Source of the DNA: Actinomadura barringtoniae
GTDB taxonomy: Bacteria > Actinomycetota > Actinomycetes > Streptosporangiales > Streptosporangiaceae
Direction of reading: 5' to 3'
Length of the DNA: 64,000 bases
Assembly (NCBI RefSeq): GCF_017573505.1
Contig: NZ_JAGEOJ010000014.1
Location: 62,001 to 126,000 of the forward strand
The translations under genes were made by a program, and so were the position numbers. Below the pieces are notes generated by a model. It was not told where the DNA came from. It saw only the letters and a list, made by a program, of their open reading frames with translations, and made no database searches. Below, one piece after another: positions 1 through 7,079 of the stretch. Position 1 is the stretch's first letter. Every line of letters starts with the position of its first letter.

Positions 1-768
1 CTGGCGATCTACCGCGACAACTGCAAGGTCGGCCAGCCGCTGTCGGCCGCGGGCAGCAAGACCGAGGCCAAGGAGGAGCCGGCCGCCGTCACGGTGACCG
101 AGGTCCGCCCCGTTCGCAAGCGTCTGCCGAAGCAGCGCCCGGCCACCGTCACCCGCTTCTCCGTCGCGGGCGCCGAGGGCTACATGACCGCCTCGTCCTA
201 CCCCGACGACGGCCTGGGCGAGGTCTTCCTCAAGCTGGGCAAGCAGGGCTCCACCCTGGCCGGCGTGATGGACGCGTTCTCCATGGCGATCTCCATCAGC
301 CTCCAGTACGGGGTGCCGCTGGAGACCTGGGTCGAGAAGTTCACCAACATGCGCTTCGAGCCCGCCGGCATGACCGACGACCCGGACATCCGCATGGCCA
401 CCTCGGTGATGGACTACATCTTCCGCCGCCTGGCCCTGGACCACCTGCCCTACGACGAGCGCGCCGAGCTCGGCATCTTCACCGCCGGCGAGCGCGCGAT
501 GCAGGCGAACGGGGAGGACCCCGCGACCCTGCACGTCGAGGACGTCGTGGACCACGACACCCTGGCCCAGACCGCGGAGATCACCCGTCCGGCCCCGGCC
601 CAGTCCGCCCCGGCGGCCCCCGAGGCGCACTCCTCGATGGAGGTCATCGAGAGCCGCCAGGGCCGTACCGCCGACGCGCCGCTCTGCCTCACCTGCGGCA
701 CCAAGATGCGCCCGGCGGGCAGCTGCTACGTCTGCGAGGGCTGCGGCTCCACCAGCGGCTGCAGCTGA
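1..768 (+). CDS. nrdJ: Class II (B12-dependent) ribonucleotide reductase, 3' end
   Basis: This is the C-terminal end of an adenosylcobalamin-dependent ribonucleotide reductase, which reduces ribonucleotides to deoxyribonucleotides in the cytoplasm. The frame is open from the first base, so the gene starts upstream of the window; the in-frame GTG at 94 is not the true start. The visible part carries the conserved stretch IYRDNCKVGQPLS and a long C-terminal domain. It ends in a four-cysteine zinc-ribbon-like tail (CLTCGTK...CYVCEGCGS...GCS), as expected for actinobacterial NrdJ, where C-terminal cysteines re-reduce the active site. A strong terminator follows within 25 nt. Family assignment is firm; the N-terminal catalytic half cannot be checked here. 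Confidence 0.93.
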   Translation: MAIYRDNCKVGQPLSAAGSKTEAKEEPAAVTVTEVRPVRKRLPKQRPATVTRFSVAGAEGYMTASSYPDDGLGEVFLKLGKQGSTLAGVMDAFSMAISISLQYGVPLETWVEKFTNMRFEPAGMTDDPDIRMATSVMDYIFRRLALDHLPYDERAELGIFTAGERAMQANGEDPATLHVEDVVDHDTLAQTAEITRPAPAQSAPAAPEAHSSMEVIESRQGRTADAPLCLTCGTKMRPAGSCYVCEGCGSTSGCS

Positions 769-790
769 ACGTAGTTGCATAGCTGAGTGA

Positions 791-823
791 GAAGGGGTTC
801 GGCCTTGGAGGCCGAACCCCTTC
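791..823 (+). terminator. Terminator after nrdJ
   Basis: A perfect 15-bp stem (791-805 pairs with 809-823) closes a 3-nt loop and is followed by a short T-rich run. It lies between the nrdJ stop and the convergent sigma-factor stop, so it can serve both strands. Confidence 0.85.
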
Positions 824-867
824 TTCGTTGTGGTCTCTTCTGCGTCTTGGTCTTTCGGCTTGGTCTT

Positions 868-1896
868 TCAGTCCGTTGCGGGAAGCGTTCGGGGCAGCCC
901 GAACCGTGGCATCACGCTCGCCGGGAAGCCTGTGAGCACGGTGATGCGGTCGCCAGCGATCGTGGCGACGAGCAGTCCGTACGCTCGGAAGAGGCCCGTG
1001 TGAGGGTCGGCCACGTACATGCCGAACGCCGGCTGGCCGTTGGCCCGAGTCGGCACCGCCCGGTACGTCCGGTCGGGCTGGAACGCGGCCGCCGCGAGGA
1101 ACCGGCGTGCCGCCTCGACTCCCCGGTACTCCAGCATCGCGGGCGGCATGGAGAGCCGGACGTCGTCGACGAGCAGCCCCACCAGGGCGTCGAGGTCGGC
1201 CCGTTCGAGCGCGTCGGTCAGCTCGGCCACGAGCCGGTGTTCGGCGGCGGTGTCGGGTCGGCGCGCGGGCCTGCCGCTCCCTGAGTCCGCCAGGTGGCCG
1301 TCGATCGTGGCCCGCGCTCGTTTGAGCGCGCTTTGAACCGATTCCTGGGTGGCGTCGAGCATCCCGGCCACCTCGACCGCGCGGTAGCCGAGCACATCGC
1401 GCAGCACGAGCACGGCACGCTGCCTCGGCGGCAGCAGCTGCAAGGCGGTGATGAACGCGAGCGAGATCGCCTCGGTCGTCTCGTAGCGGGTCTCCGGACC
1501 GGGCGCCTGGTCTACGAGACCGCCCAGCAGCACGTCGGGGTACGGCTCCAGCCACGGCGGAACGTCGCCGGCGCCGGTCGGCTCGGGCAGGGCCACGTCG
1601 GGGAGCGGGCTCGTGGTCGTGGTGCGCGGCCGCCTGTTGCCCGCGCGCAGCATGCTCAGGCACCGGTTGGTCGCGATCTGATACAGCCAGGTCCGCACCG
1701 AGGACCGCTGATGGAAGTCGCCCAGGTTGCGCCATGCGGACACGAGGGTCTCCTGGAGCGCGTCCTCGGCGTCCTGCAGTGACCCGAGAATGCGGTAGCA
1801 GTGCACCTGCAGTTCGTGGGAGTGCACCTCGACCAGTTCGCGAAACGCGTTGTGGTCGCCGGCACTGGCCCTGGCGATCAGGTCCGATGTCTCCAT
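868..1896 (-). CDS. ECF sigma factor with C-terminal SnoaL-like domain
   Basis: This is an extracytoplasmic-function sigma-70 factor of 342 aa, longer than a minimal ECF (about 180-200 aa). Residues 10-80 hold sigma region 2 (DAEDALQETL core, then the promoter-melting segment RTWLYQIATNRCL). Residues about 135-185 hold region 4 (LPPRQRAVLVLRDVLGY plus helix-turn-helix). The remaining 130 residues resemble a SnoaL/NTF2-like fold. This matches the SigG/SigJ-like class (TIGR02960 type), which usually has no adjacent anti-sigma factor and is thought to be controlled by its own C-terminal domain. No anti-sigma gene is visible next to it. The divergent neighbour is a YCII-domain protein, a frequent partner of such sigma factors. 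Start is ATG 1896. Confidence 0.88.
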   Translation of the reverse strand: METSDLIARASAGDHNAFRELVEVHSHELQVHCYRILGSLQDAEDALQETLVSAWRNLGDFHQRSSVRTWLYQIATNRCLSMLRAGNRRPRTTTTSPLPDVALPEPTGAGDVPPWLEPYPDVLLGGLVDQAPGPETRYETTEAISLAFITALQLLPPRQRAVLVLRDVLGYRAVEVAGMLDATQESVQSALKRARATIDGHLADSGSGRPARRPDTAAEHRLVAELTDALERADLDALVGLLVDDVRLSMPPAMLEYRGVEAARRFLAAAAFQPDRTYRAVPTRANGQPAFGMYVADPHTGLFRAYGLLVATIAGDRITVLTGFPASVMPRFGLPRTLPATD

Positions 1897-1968
1897 ACGT
1901 CCTCGCTCTTCTTCTTCCGGTTCCGGCAGGCGCGTCCGCTCGTCTAGAAGTACCGACGCCGCCGGGCC

Positions 1969-2003
1969 CGCGAATTGGGCGGTGGCGGCGAGCCCAATTC
2001 GCG
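1969..2003. promoter_or_regulatory. 12-bp inverted repeat in sigma/YCII divergent promoter region
   Basis: CGCGAATTGGGC (1969-1980) and GCCCAATTCGCG (1992-2003) form a perfect inverted repeat with an 11-nt spacer. It lies between the divergent ECF sigma gene and the YCII gene. It could be an operator or an RNA hairpin in the YCII leader; sequence alone does not decide. Confidence 0.5.
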
Positions 2004-2079
2004 AACGTGCCGGCGTCTACCCGATTGGAGGCGGTCCCGGCCCGGGGCGCGCCCCGGAGACGGAACAGGACCGCAGATC

Positions 2080-2379
2080 ATGACCAAGTACGTTTTCTCC
2101 TTCCGTGTGCCCGCCGACTACGCGCCCGACGCCGGGGCGACGGCCGAGTGGCAGGCCTGGTTCGGCGGGCTGGGCTCGGCGCTGGTGGACATCGGCAACG
2201 CGGTGACCGATCACGCCTCGCTCGGCGAGGTCGGCGGCGCCGACTCCAGGATGATCGCCTACTCGGTGGTGGCCGCCGAGGACATGGACGCCGCGCTGGC
2301 GCTGGCCAAGGACTGCCCGGTGATGCGGGTCGGCGGCGGGGTCGAGGTCGGCCCCGTGATGGAAGTCGCCGGGTCGTGA
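2080..2379 (+). CDS. YCII/DGPF-domain protein
   Basis: A 99-aa small protein with the ferredoxin-like YCII-related layout: MTKYVFSFRVP first strand, a central WFGGLG segment, and a C-terminal DMDAALALAKDCP...GGVEVGPVM signature. Family members are often encoded beside ECF sigma factors of the class seen upstream; their biochemical role is mostly unknown. The start at ATG 2080 is chosen because the family N-terminus is M-K-[YF]; the longer open frame upstream is low complexity and lies over the inverted repeat. The stop overlaps the GTG start of the MFS gene (GTGA), so the two are translationally coupled. Confidence 0.82.
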   Translation: MTKYVFSFRVPADYAPDAGATAEWQAWFGGLGSALVDIGNAVTDHASLGEVGGADSRMIAYSVVAAEDMDAALALAKDCPVMRVGGGVEVGPVMEVAGS

Positions 2380-3947
2380 CCGACGCGATGAACGAAGCCA
2401 TGACCGACGCCACGACGGACGCCACGACCGCATCGACGGCCGCATCGGCGGGCGCATCGACGGCGCCGCCACCGGGGTCGTTCCTGGCGACCGGGCGCGG
2501 CAAGATCACACTGGCGCTGCTGTGCGCGGTGACGTTCCTGGACGTCATGGACGGCGCGATCGTGAACGTCGCGCTGCCGACCATCCGCACGCACCTGGGG
2601 TTCTCGGTGCAGAACCTGCAGTGGGTGGTCAGCGGCTATCTGATCACCTACGGCGGGTTCCTGCTGCTCGGCGGCCGCGCCGCGGACCTGCTGGGCCGGC
2701 GACGGCTGCTGGTCGCCGGCACCGTGCTGTTCGCGGCGTCCTCGCTGGCGTGCGGGCTGGCCGGCAGCCAGGGGCTGCTGGTCGGCGCCCGGCTGTCCCA
2801 GGGCTTGGGCGCGGCGATGATGTCCCCGGCCGCGCTGTCCATCCTGACCACCACCTTCCAGGACTCCGACCGGCACAAGGCGCTGGGGGTGTGGGCCGGG
2901 ATCAGCGGGATGGCCTCGGCGGCCGGGCTGCTCTTCGGCGGGCTGCTCACCCAGGACTTCGGCTGGCAGTGGGTGTTCCTGGTGAACCTCCCGCTGTGCG
3001 CGCTGGTGCTGGCCGGGGCGTTCCGCATCCTGAAGGCCGACCACGGCCGGTCCGCGCCGGGCGGGTTCGACGCGGTCGGCGCGGTGCTGGTCACCGCCGG
3101 CATGCTGCTGCTGATCTTCACGCTGGTGAACGCGCCGGACCAGGGCTGGGGCGCGGGACGCACCATCGGCGGGCTGGCCGCCTCGGCGGTGCTGATGGTC
3201 GCGTTCGTGCTCAACGAGCAGCGGCGCGCCCGTCCGCTGGTCCCGCTGTCGATCTTCCGGATCAGGGGCCTGGCCGCGGCCGACGCCACCCAGGTGATCG
3301 CCTGGGCCGGGTTCTACTCGATGTTCTTCTTCGTCACGCTGTACATGCAGAACGTTCTGGGCTACTCGCAGCTGGAGGCCGGACTCTCGTACGTGCCGGT
3401 GAGCGTCGGCATCGGGTTCGGCTCGACCGTGGCGACGAAGATGTTCGTCCGGACCGGCACCCGCCCGATCATCGTCTCCGGCGCGCTGCTCGCCGCCGGT
3501 GGCATCTTCTGGCTGTCCCGCATCCCGGTGGACGGCACCTATCTCGGAAACCTGGTCACCCCGCTGGTGATCATGGGGACCGGGCTGGGGCTGCTGTACG
3601 CCGGTGTGCAGACGGCCGCGAACGCGGGGGTGCCGGAAGACCAGGCCGGATTGGCGGCAGCCCTGATCACCGCCTCGTTCCAGCTCGGGTCGGCGCTCGG
3701 CCTGGCAGTCTTCAGCGGGATCGCGACCAGCCGCACCAGCCACCTGCTGGCCGCCCACGCCCCGCTCCCGGAAGCACTCACCGGCGGATTCCAGCGGGCT
3801 CTGCTCGTCAGTGCCCTCTGCCTCGTGGCGGCCGGAGCCATCGCACTGCGCGCCCCCAACACCCGCGGCCTGCCGGCCGCCACACCAGACACACCAGGCA
3901 CACCAGAACCCCACCGAAATGAGGAGCCCTCCTACGACCCCGCATGA
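2376..3947 (+). CDS. MFS multidrug exporter, DHA2 (EmrB/QacA) type
   Basis: A 523-aa proton-driven efflux permease of the major facilitator superfamily. After a polar Thr/Ala/Met-rich N-terminal tail of about 35 residues, hydrophobic helices begin at ITLALLCAVTFLDVMDGAIVNVALP, the typical DHA2 TM1 with its acidic D-x-x-D/T motif. The TM2-3 loop carries GGRAADLLGRRR (MFS motif A), and motif C-like glycine-rich helices follow. About 14 membrane segments are expected. The GTG start at 2376 overlaps the YCII stop; ATG 2388 is an alternative. The operon position under an ECF sigma factor suggests stress-induced export. The substrate cannot be read from sequence. Confidence 0.88.
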   Translation: MTDAMNEAMTDATTDATTASTAASAGASTAPPPGSFLATGRGKITLALLCAVTFLDVMDGAIVNVALPTIRTHLGFSVQNLQWVVSGYLITYGGFLLLGGRAADLLGRRRLLVAGTVLFAASSLACGLAGSQGLLVGARLSQGLGAAMMSPAALSILTTTFQDSDRHKALGVWAGISGMASAAGLLFGGLLTQDFGWQWVFLVNLPLCALVLAGAFRILKADHGRSAPGGFDAVGAVLVTAGMLLLIFTLVNAPDQGWGAGRTIGGLAASAVLMVAFVLNEQRRARPLVPLSIFRIRGLAAADATQVIAWAGFYSMFFFVTLYMQNVLGYSQLEAGLSYVPVSVGIGFGSTVATKMFVRTGTRPIIVSGALLAAGGIFWLSRIPVDGTYLGNLVTPLVIMGTGLGLLYAGVQTAANAGVPEDQAGLAAALITASFQLGSALGLAVFSGIATSRTSHLLAAHAPLPEALTGGFQRALLVSALCLVAAGAIALRAPNTRGLPAATPDTPGTPEPHRNEEPSYDPA

Positions 3948-3955
3948 CACAACCT

Positions 3956-3989
3956 GAAGGGGGAACCGGCGCCGGCCGGTTCCCCCTTC
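3956..3989 (+). terminator. Terminator after MFS gene
   Basis: A perfect 14-bp stem (3956-3969 with 3976-3989) and a 6-nt loop lie nine nt after the MFS stop codon. No long T-tract follows, as is usual in high-GC actinobacteria. Confidence 0.8.
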
Positions 3990-4075
3990 GCCTTGTCCGG
4001 CCCCGGACCTGGGCGTAAACCGGTGTCGATCTCCGGACGTCTCTTCATCGAACTAATCGATCTTGAGAGATCGCC

Positions 4076-4624
4076 GTGCGTAAACGTCCTTTGGTGGCGG
4101 TCGCCGCCACCTCCGCGTTGACCCTCGCCACCCGGCGCCGTGACCGCCTTGGCCATGACCGGCGAACCGAAGCACGCCGCCGCCGTGGCAGCGTCCTCGT
4201 CATCGGCGCCGCACAAGCCCGCCAAGCGTTCGACCCCGGCATGCCGATGGCGGCTTCGGACGCGATCGGCGACTCGGTGGCCGCCGGGGACATCGACGGG
4301 GACCACAAGGCCGACGTCGCGATCGGCTCGTCGTTCGAGACCGTACGGGACGCCGACGACGCGGGCGGCGTCACCGTCCTGCGGGGATCCGCCCGCGGTC
4401 TCACGACCAAGGGCGTTCAGTGGATCACTCAGAACGCGAAGGGCTTCCCGGGCAAGGCCGACCTCACCATCGGCGCTTCCGGCGAGGACAACGGCGACGG
4501 GTGGCTCTACCTCCTTCGTGGCACCCGTACCGGCGTCCAGATCAAGGGCGCCCGCAACTTCGGCCCTCCGGCCCTGGGCATCGGCAAGCGCTACGCCCGA
4601 CTCGGCAAGTGGCTGCTGCCCTGA
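4076..4624 (+). pseudogene. Decayed FG-GAP (integrin-alpha-like) repeat protein
   Basis: The open frame (182 aa, GTG start) begins with a secretion-like N-terminus (RKRPLVAVAATSALTL) but then runs into an Arg-rich stretch. The alternative frame from 4140 reads like the continuation of a signal peptide (VTALAMTGEPKHAAAVAAS), which implies a frameshift near 4130. Further on there is one good FG-GAP calcium loop, AGDIDGDHKADVAIG, then GGVTVLRGSARGLTTKG. A second partial repeat (ADLTIGASGEDNGDG) follows directly, with its first half missing. Intact actinobacterial family members have about seven blades and 400-500 aa. I read this as a remnant with a frameshift and an internal deletion. Its 3' end overlaps the convergent ArsR gene by 34 nt. 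Confidence 0.65.
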
Positions 4625-4965
4625 GTCCCGTCGGTGGCGGTGGCGGTGACGGTGGCGGTGACGGCGGCGGTGACGAGGGCGTCGAGGAGGCCGGGGAAGG
4701 CCTTGTCGAACTCGTCGCGGCGCAGGGTGTTCATGCGTGAGGTGCCCACGTAGTGCTGGCGGATGAGACCCGCCTCGCGCAGGACGTTGAAGTGGTGGGT
4801 GGCCGTCGAGTTGCTCACGGTCAGGCCGAAGCCGCCGCAGCGGATGTCGGCGTCCGCCTCGTACAGCTGCGTGACGATGCTGCGCCGGACGGGGTCGACG
4901 AGCGCGTCGAGCACCTGCTGGAGCGTGATCGTCTGCGGGTCGGGGTGTTCCGGAACGCGGGCCAT
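4591..4965 (-). CDS. ArsR-family winged-helix repressor
   Basis: A 124-aa regulator. Residues about 12-90 show the ArsR winged helix: LDALVDPVRRSIVTQLY, then the recognition region STATHHFNVLREAGLIRQHYVGTSR. No cysteine metal-binding box (ELCVCDL type) is present, so it is probably not a metal sensor. The C-terminus ends in a Val/Thr/Ala repeat (TAAVTATVTATATDG) encoded by tandem GGTGAC-type hexamers. It reads away from the oxidoreductase at 5059, and a long perfect palindrome between them is the likely operator for both genes. Start is ATG 4965. Confidence 0.85.
   Translation of the reverse strand: MARVPEHPDPQTITLQQVLDALVDPVRRSIVTQLYEADADIRCGGFGLTVSNSTATHHFNVLREAGLIRQHYVGTSRMNTLRRDEFDKAFPGLLDALVTAAVTATVTATATDGTQGSSHLPSRA
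4628..4677. repeat. GGTGGC/GGTGAC hexamer repeat in arsR 3' end
   Basis: About eight imperfect hexamers of the form GGTGGC or GGTGAC encode the Val/Thr/Ala tail of the ArsR protein on the minus strand. They sit at the convergent junction with the FG-GAP remnant. Such short repeats are prone to slippage. Confidence 0.65.
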
Positions 4966-4977
4966 GGGGCCATAGTA

Positions 4978-5006
4978 CGACGGCTGTCAAAGTTTGACAG
5001 CCGTCG
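4978..5006. promoter_or_regulatory. Perfect 29-bp palindromic operator (ArsR)
   Basis: CGACGGCTGTCAAA, a single central G, then TTTGACAGCCGTCG form a perfect 14+14 inverted repeat 12 bp upstream of the ArsR ATG and 53 bp upstream of the oxidoreductase. Length, symmetry and position fit the binding site of the dimeric ArsR regulator, acting on both divergent genes. Confidence 0.8.
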
Positions 5007-5058
5007 AACTTTGGCGTTGAGTGGCATCGCGGATTTCCGATGTGACTGTGAGGACGCG

Positions 5059-6051
5059 ATGAGCAAGACGGTGCTGTTCCATGAGCTCGGCGGGCCCGAG
5101 GTGATGCGGCTCGAGGACGTGGCGGTCGGCGAGCCGGGGCCGGGCGAGGCGCGGATCAAGGTGGAGGCGATCGGCCTCAACCGGGCCGAGGTGCTGTTCC
5201 GTACCGGCCGTTACATCGAGCCGGTGCGCGGCTTCCCGGCGCGGCTGGGGACCGAGGCCGCCGGAGTGATCGAAGCAGTCGGCGAAGGCGTGACGCAATT
5301 CAGGCCTGGGCAGCCGGTGAGCATCCTGCCCGGCCTGTTCTCCCAGAACGACTATGGGGTCTACGCCGAGCGGGCGATCGTTCCGGCGTCCGCGGTAGTG
5401 GATCGCGGGGAGATCGGGCCGGTCGAGGGTGCGGCGGTGTGGATGCCGTACGTGACGGCCTACGGGGCGTTGGTGCAGGTCGGCGGCATGCGGCCGGGTG
5501 ACACGGTCGTGCTGAACGCGGCGTCCAGCAGCGTGGGGCTGGCCGCCATCCAGGTCGCCGAACGCATCGGCGCCAGGCCCATCGCGCTCACTCGTTCCGC
5601 GGACAAGAAGGCGGCGCTGCTCAAGGAGGGCGCCGCCGAGGTGATCGTCACCGAGTCCGAGGACGTGGCCGAACGGGTCATGGCGGTGACCGGCGGGCGC
5701 GGCGCCGAGTTCGTCTTCGACGCCATCGCGGGACCGGGCGTGACGGAGCTGGCCAAGGTGATCGCCGACGGGGGCACGCACCTGGTGTACGGCTGGCTGA
5801 GCGGTGAGCCGACCCCGTTCCCCCTGCTGGACCTCGGCATGCCCCCGGTGAACATGCGCACGTACACCATCCGCGAGACGAACCGTTCGCCCGAACGGCT
5901 GCGCCAGGCCCACGCGTTCGTCACCTCCGGCCTGCGCACGGGCGTGCTCCGGCCGGTCGTGGACCGCGTCTTCGACCTCGCCGACATCGTCGCGGCGCAC
6001 CGCCACCTGGAGTCCAACACCCAGATCGGCAAGATCGTCGCCACCGTCTGA
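5059..6051 (+). CDS. Zinc-less alcohol dehydrogenase / NADPH:quinone reductase-like (MDR) enzyme
   Basis: A 330-aa medium-chain dehydrogenase/reductase. The N-terminal GroES-like domain contains GPGEARIKVEAIGLNRAEVLFRTGRY, where zinc enzymes would have a catalytic Cys; its absence and the NRAE motif point to the quinone-oxidoreductase branch. The nucleotide-binding domain follows (MRPGDTVVLNAASSSVGLAAIQ, then GGRGAEFVFDAIAGPG). Expected activity is NADPH-dependent reduction of a quinone or enone in the cytosol. Start ATG 5059 lies after the palindromic operator and matches the family N-terminus; the open frame extends upstream only through non-coding sequence. It is probably repressed by the divergent ArsR protein. 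Confidence 0.87.
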   Translation: MSKTVLFHELGGPEVMRLEDVAVGEPGPGEARIKVEAIGLNRAEVLFRTGRYIEPVRGFPARLGTEAAGVIEAVGEGVTQFRPGQPVSILPGLFSQNDYGVYAERAIVPASAVVDRGEIGPVEGAAVWMPYVTAYGALVQVGGMRPGDTVVLNAASSSVGLAAIQVAERIGARPIALTRSADKKAALLKEGAAEVIVTESEDVAERVMAVTGGRGAEFVFDAIAGPGVTELAKVIADGGTHLVYGWLSGEPTPFPLLDLGMPPVNMRTYTIRETNRSPERLRQAHAFVTSGLRTGVLRPVVDRVFDLADIVAAHRHLESNTQIGKIVATV

Positions 6052-6060
6052 CGGACGATC

Positions 6061-6088
6061 ACCCGTTCCCCCGCGCGGGGGAACGGGT
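6061..6088 (+). terminator. Terminator after MDR enzyme
   Basis: ACCCGTTCCCCC (6061-6072) pairs perfectly with GGGGGAACGGGT (6077-6088) around a GCGC loop, ten nt after the stop codon. Confidence 0.75.
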
Positions 6089-6138
6089 TCCCTCCCGGGC
6101 GGGTGCCCCGGCCCGGCCGCCCTGGCGAGGCTGACAGT

Positions 6139-7068
6139 GTGGATCAAACGAACACGCTCGGGGCCCGCTGGAGCGGGCTAAGAGTCCTGGCCGGGTACGG
6201 CGCAGCGCTCTGCATGGGTCTCTACCTGCTGGTCAAGGTGATCTGGGTCGTCGCAGCCCTGTTCGGGCACGCGCCAGACGACTTCGGCTCCACGGACTGG
6301 ATAGCCCTGAACGCCACCACCGTCGTCATGTCCGGCACCGGCGTAGCCCTGGGCCTGGCCATGGCCCAACGCTGGGGATTCAGACTCCCTGCCGCCCCAG
6401 TCCTTTTCTTCTCCTGGGTAGGTGCGGGCTTCCTCGTACCCCTCATCCCGTTCATGCTCCTAAGAACCGTCATCGGAGACGGGGGAAACAGCGACGACGG
6501 CGGATCGTCCACCCCCTCCTGGGAGACCCTCTTCATCACCATCGGCTTCGCCGGCATGGCCATAGGCCTGGCCATCGCGCTCCCCATCTACCTCAGGCAG
6601 CGCTGGCCCCAAGCCTTCGTCGGCAAGGTCGGAGACCTCACCCGTACCCGCGCGACCCTGCCCGCCCTAGGCGCAGGCCTGCTCGGCATAACCCAGCTCT
6701 ACTGGGCGTTCGGCGGAACGCTGGGCATCAACCCCGCGCACCGCGCCGACCTCGACACCAACGGCCGGATGCTCTGCGCCAGCTGGGGAATCTGGGCCCT
6801 GATAGGCCTGGCGAGCCTCTACCCCCTCACCACCCGCCGCCCCACCCGCCTGAGCCTGTGGATCCCCACATCCCTGGCCTTCGGCGCCTCCGGCTCCATG
6901 TTCGCCTGGAGCGCCTGGAAACTCCCCATGACCCTCCTCCACCCAGGCGGCTTCACCGCCGTCGAATACCTCCCAGTAGCCATCGCCGAGCACCTCCTAG
7001 CCATGGCCGTCGGCCTGACCACCATGAACGCCGTCATCCGTGTCACCCGCCAGGCGGACCCTGGGTAG
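6139..7068 (+). CDS. Multipass membrane protein of unknown function
   Basis: A 309-aa integral membrane protein that I cannot assign to a named family. About eight hydrophobic segments are visible: residues 15-40 (LAGYGAALCMGLYLLVKVIWVVAALF), then around 55-75, 85-110, 135-160, 180-200, 220-240, 250-265 and 285-300. Between segments 3 and 4 lies an acidic Gly/Ser/Asp loop (GDGGNSDDGGSS). The GTG start at 6139 has GAGG at a good distance (6127-6130); the longer frame from 6103 has no ribosome site. Codon use is less strictly GC3 than in neighbours (many CTA, ATA and GGA codons). The stop lies 11 nt before the MocR start, so they may be co-transcribed. Confidence 0.75.
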   Translation: MDQTNTLGARWSGLRVLAGYGAALCMGLYLLVKVIWVVAALFGHAPDDFGSTDWIALNATTVVMSGTGVALGLAMAQRWGFRLPAAPVLFFSWVGAGFLVPLIPFMLLRTVIGDGGNSDDGGSSTPSWETLFITIGFAGMAIGLAIALPIYLRQRWPQAFVGKVGDLTRTRATLPALGAGLLGITQLYWAFGGTLGINPAHRADLDTNGRMLCASWGIWALIGLASLYPLTTRRPTRLSLWIPTSLAFGASGSMFAWSAWKLPMTLLHPGGFTAVEYLPVAIAEHLLAMAVGLTTMNAVIRVTRQADPG

Positions 7069-7079
7069 GGTTCTTTGGG

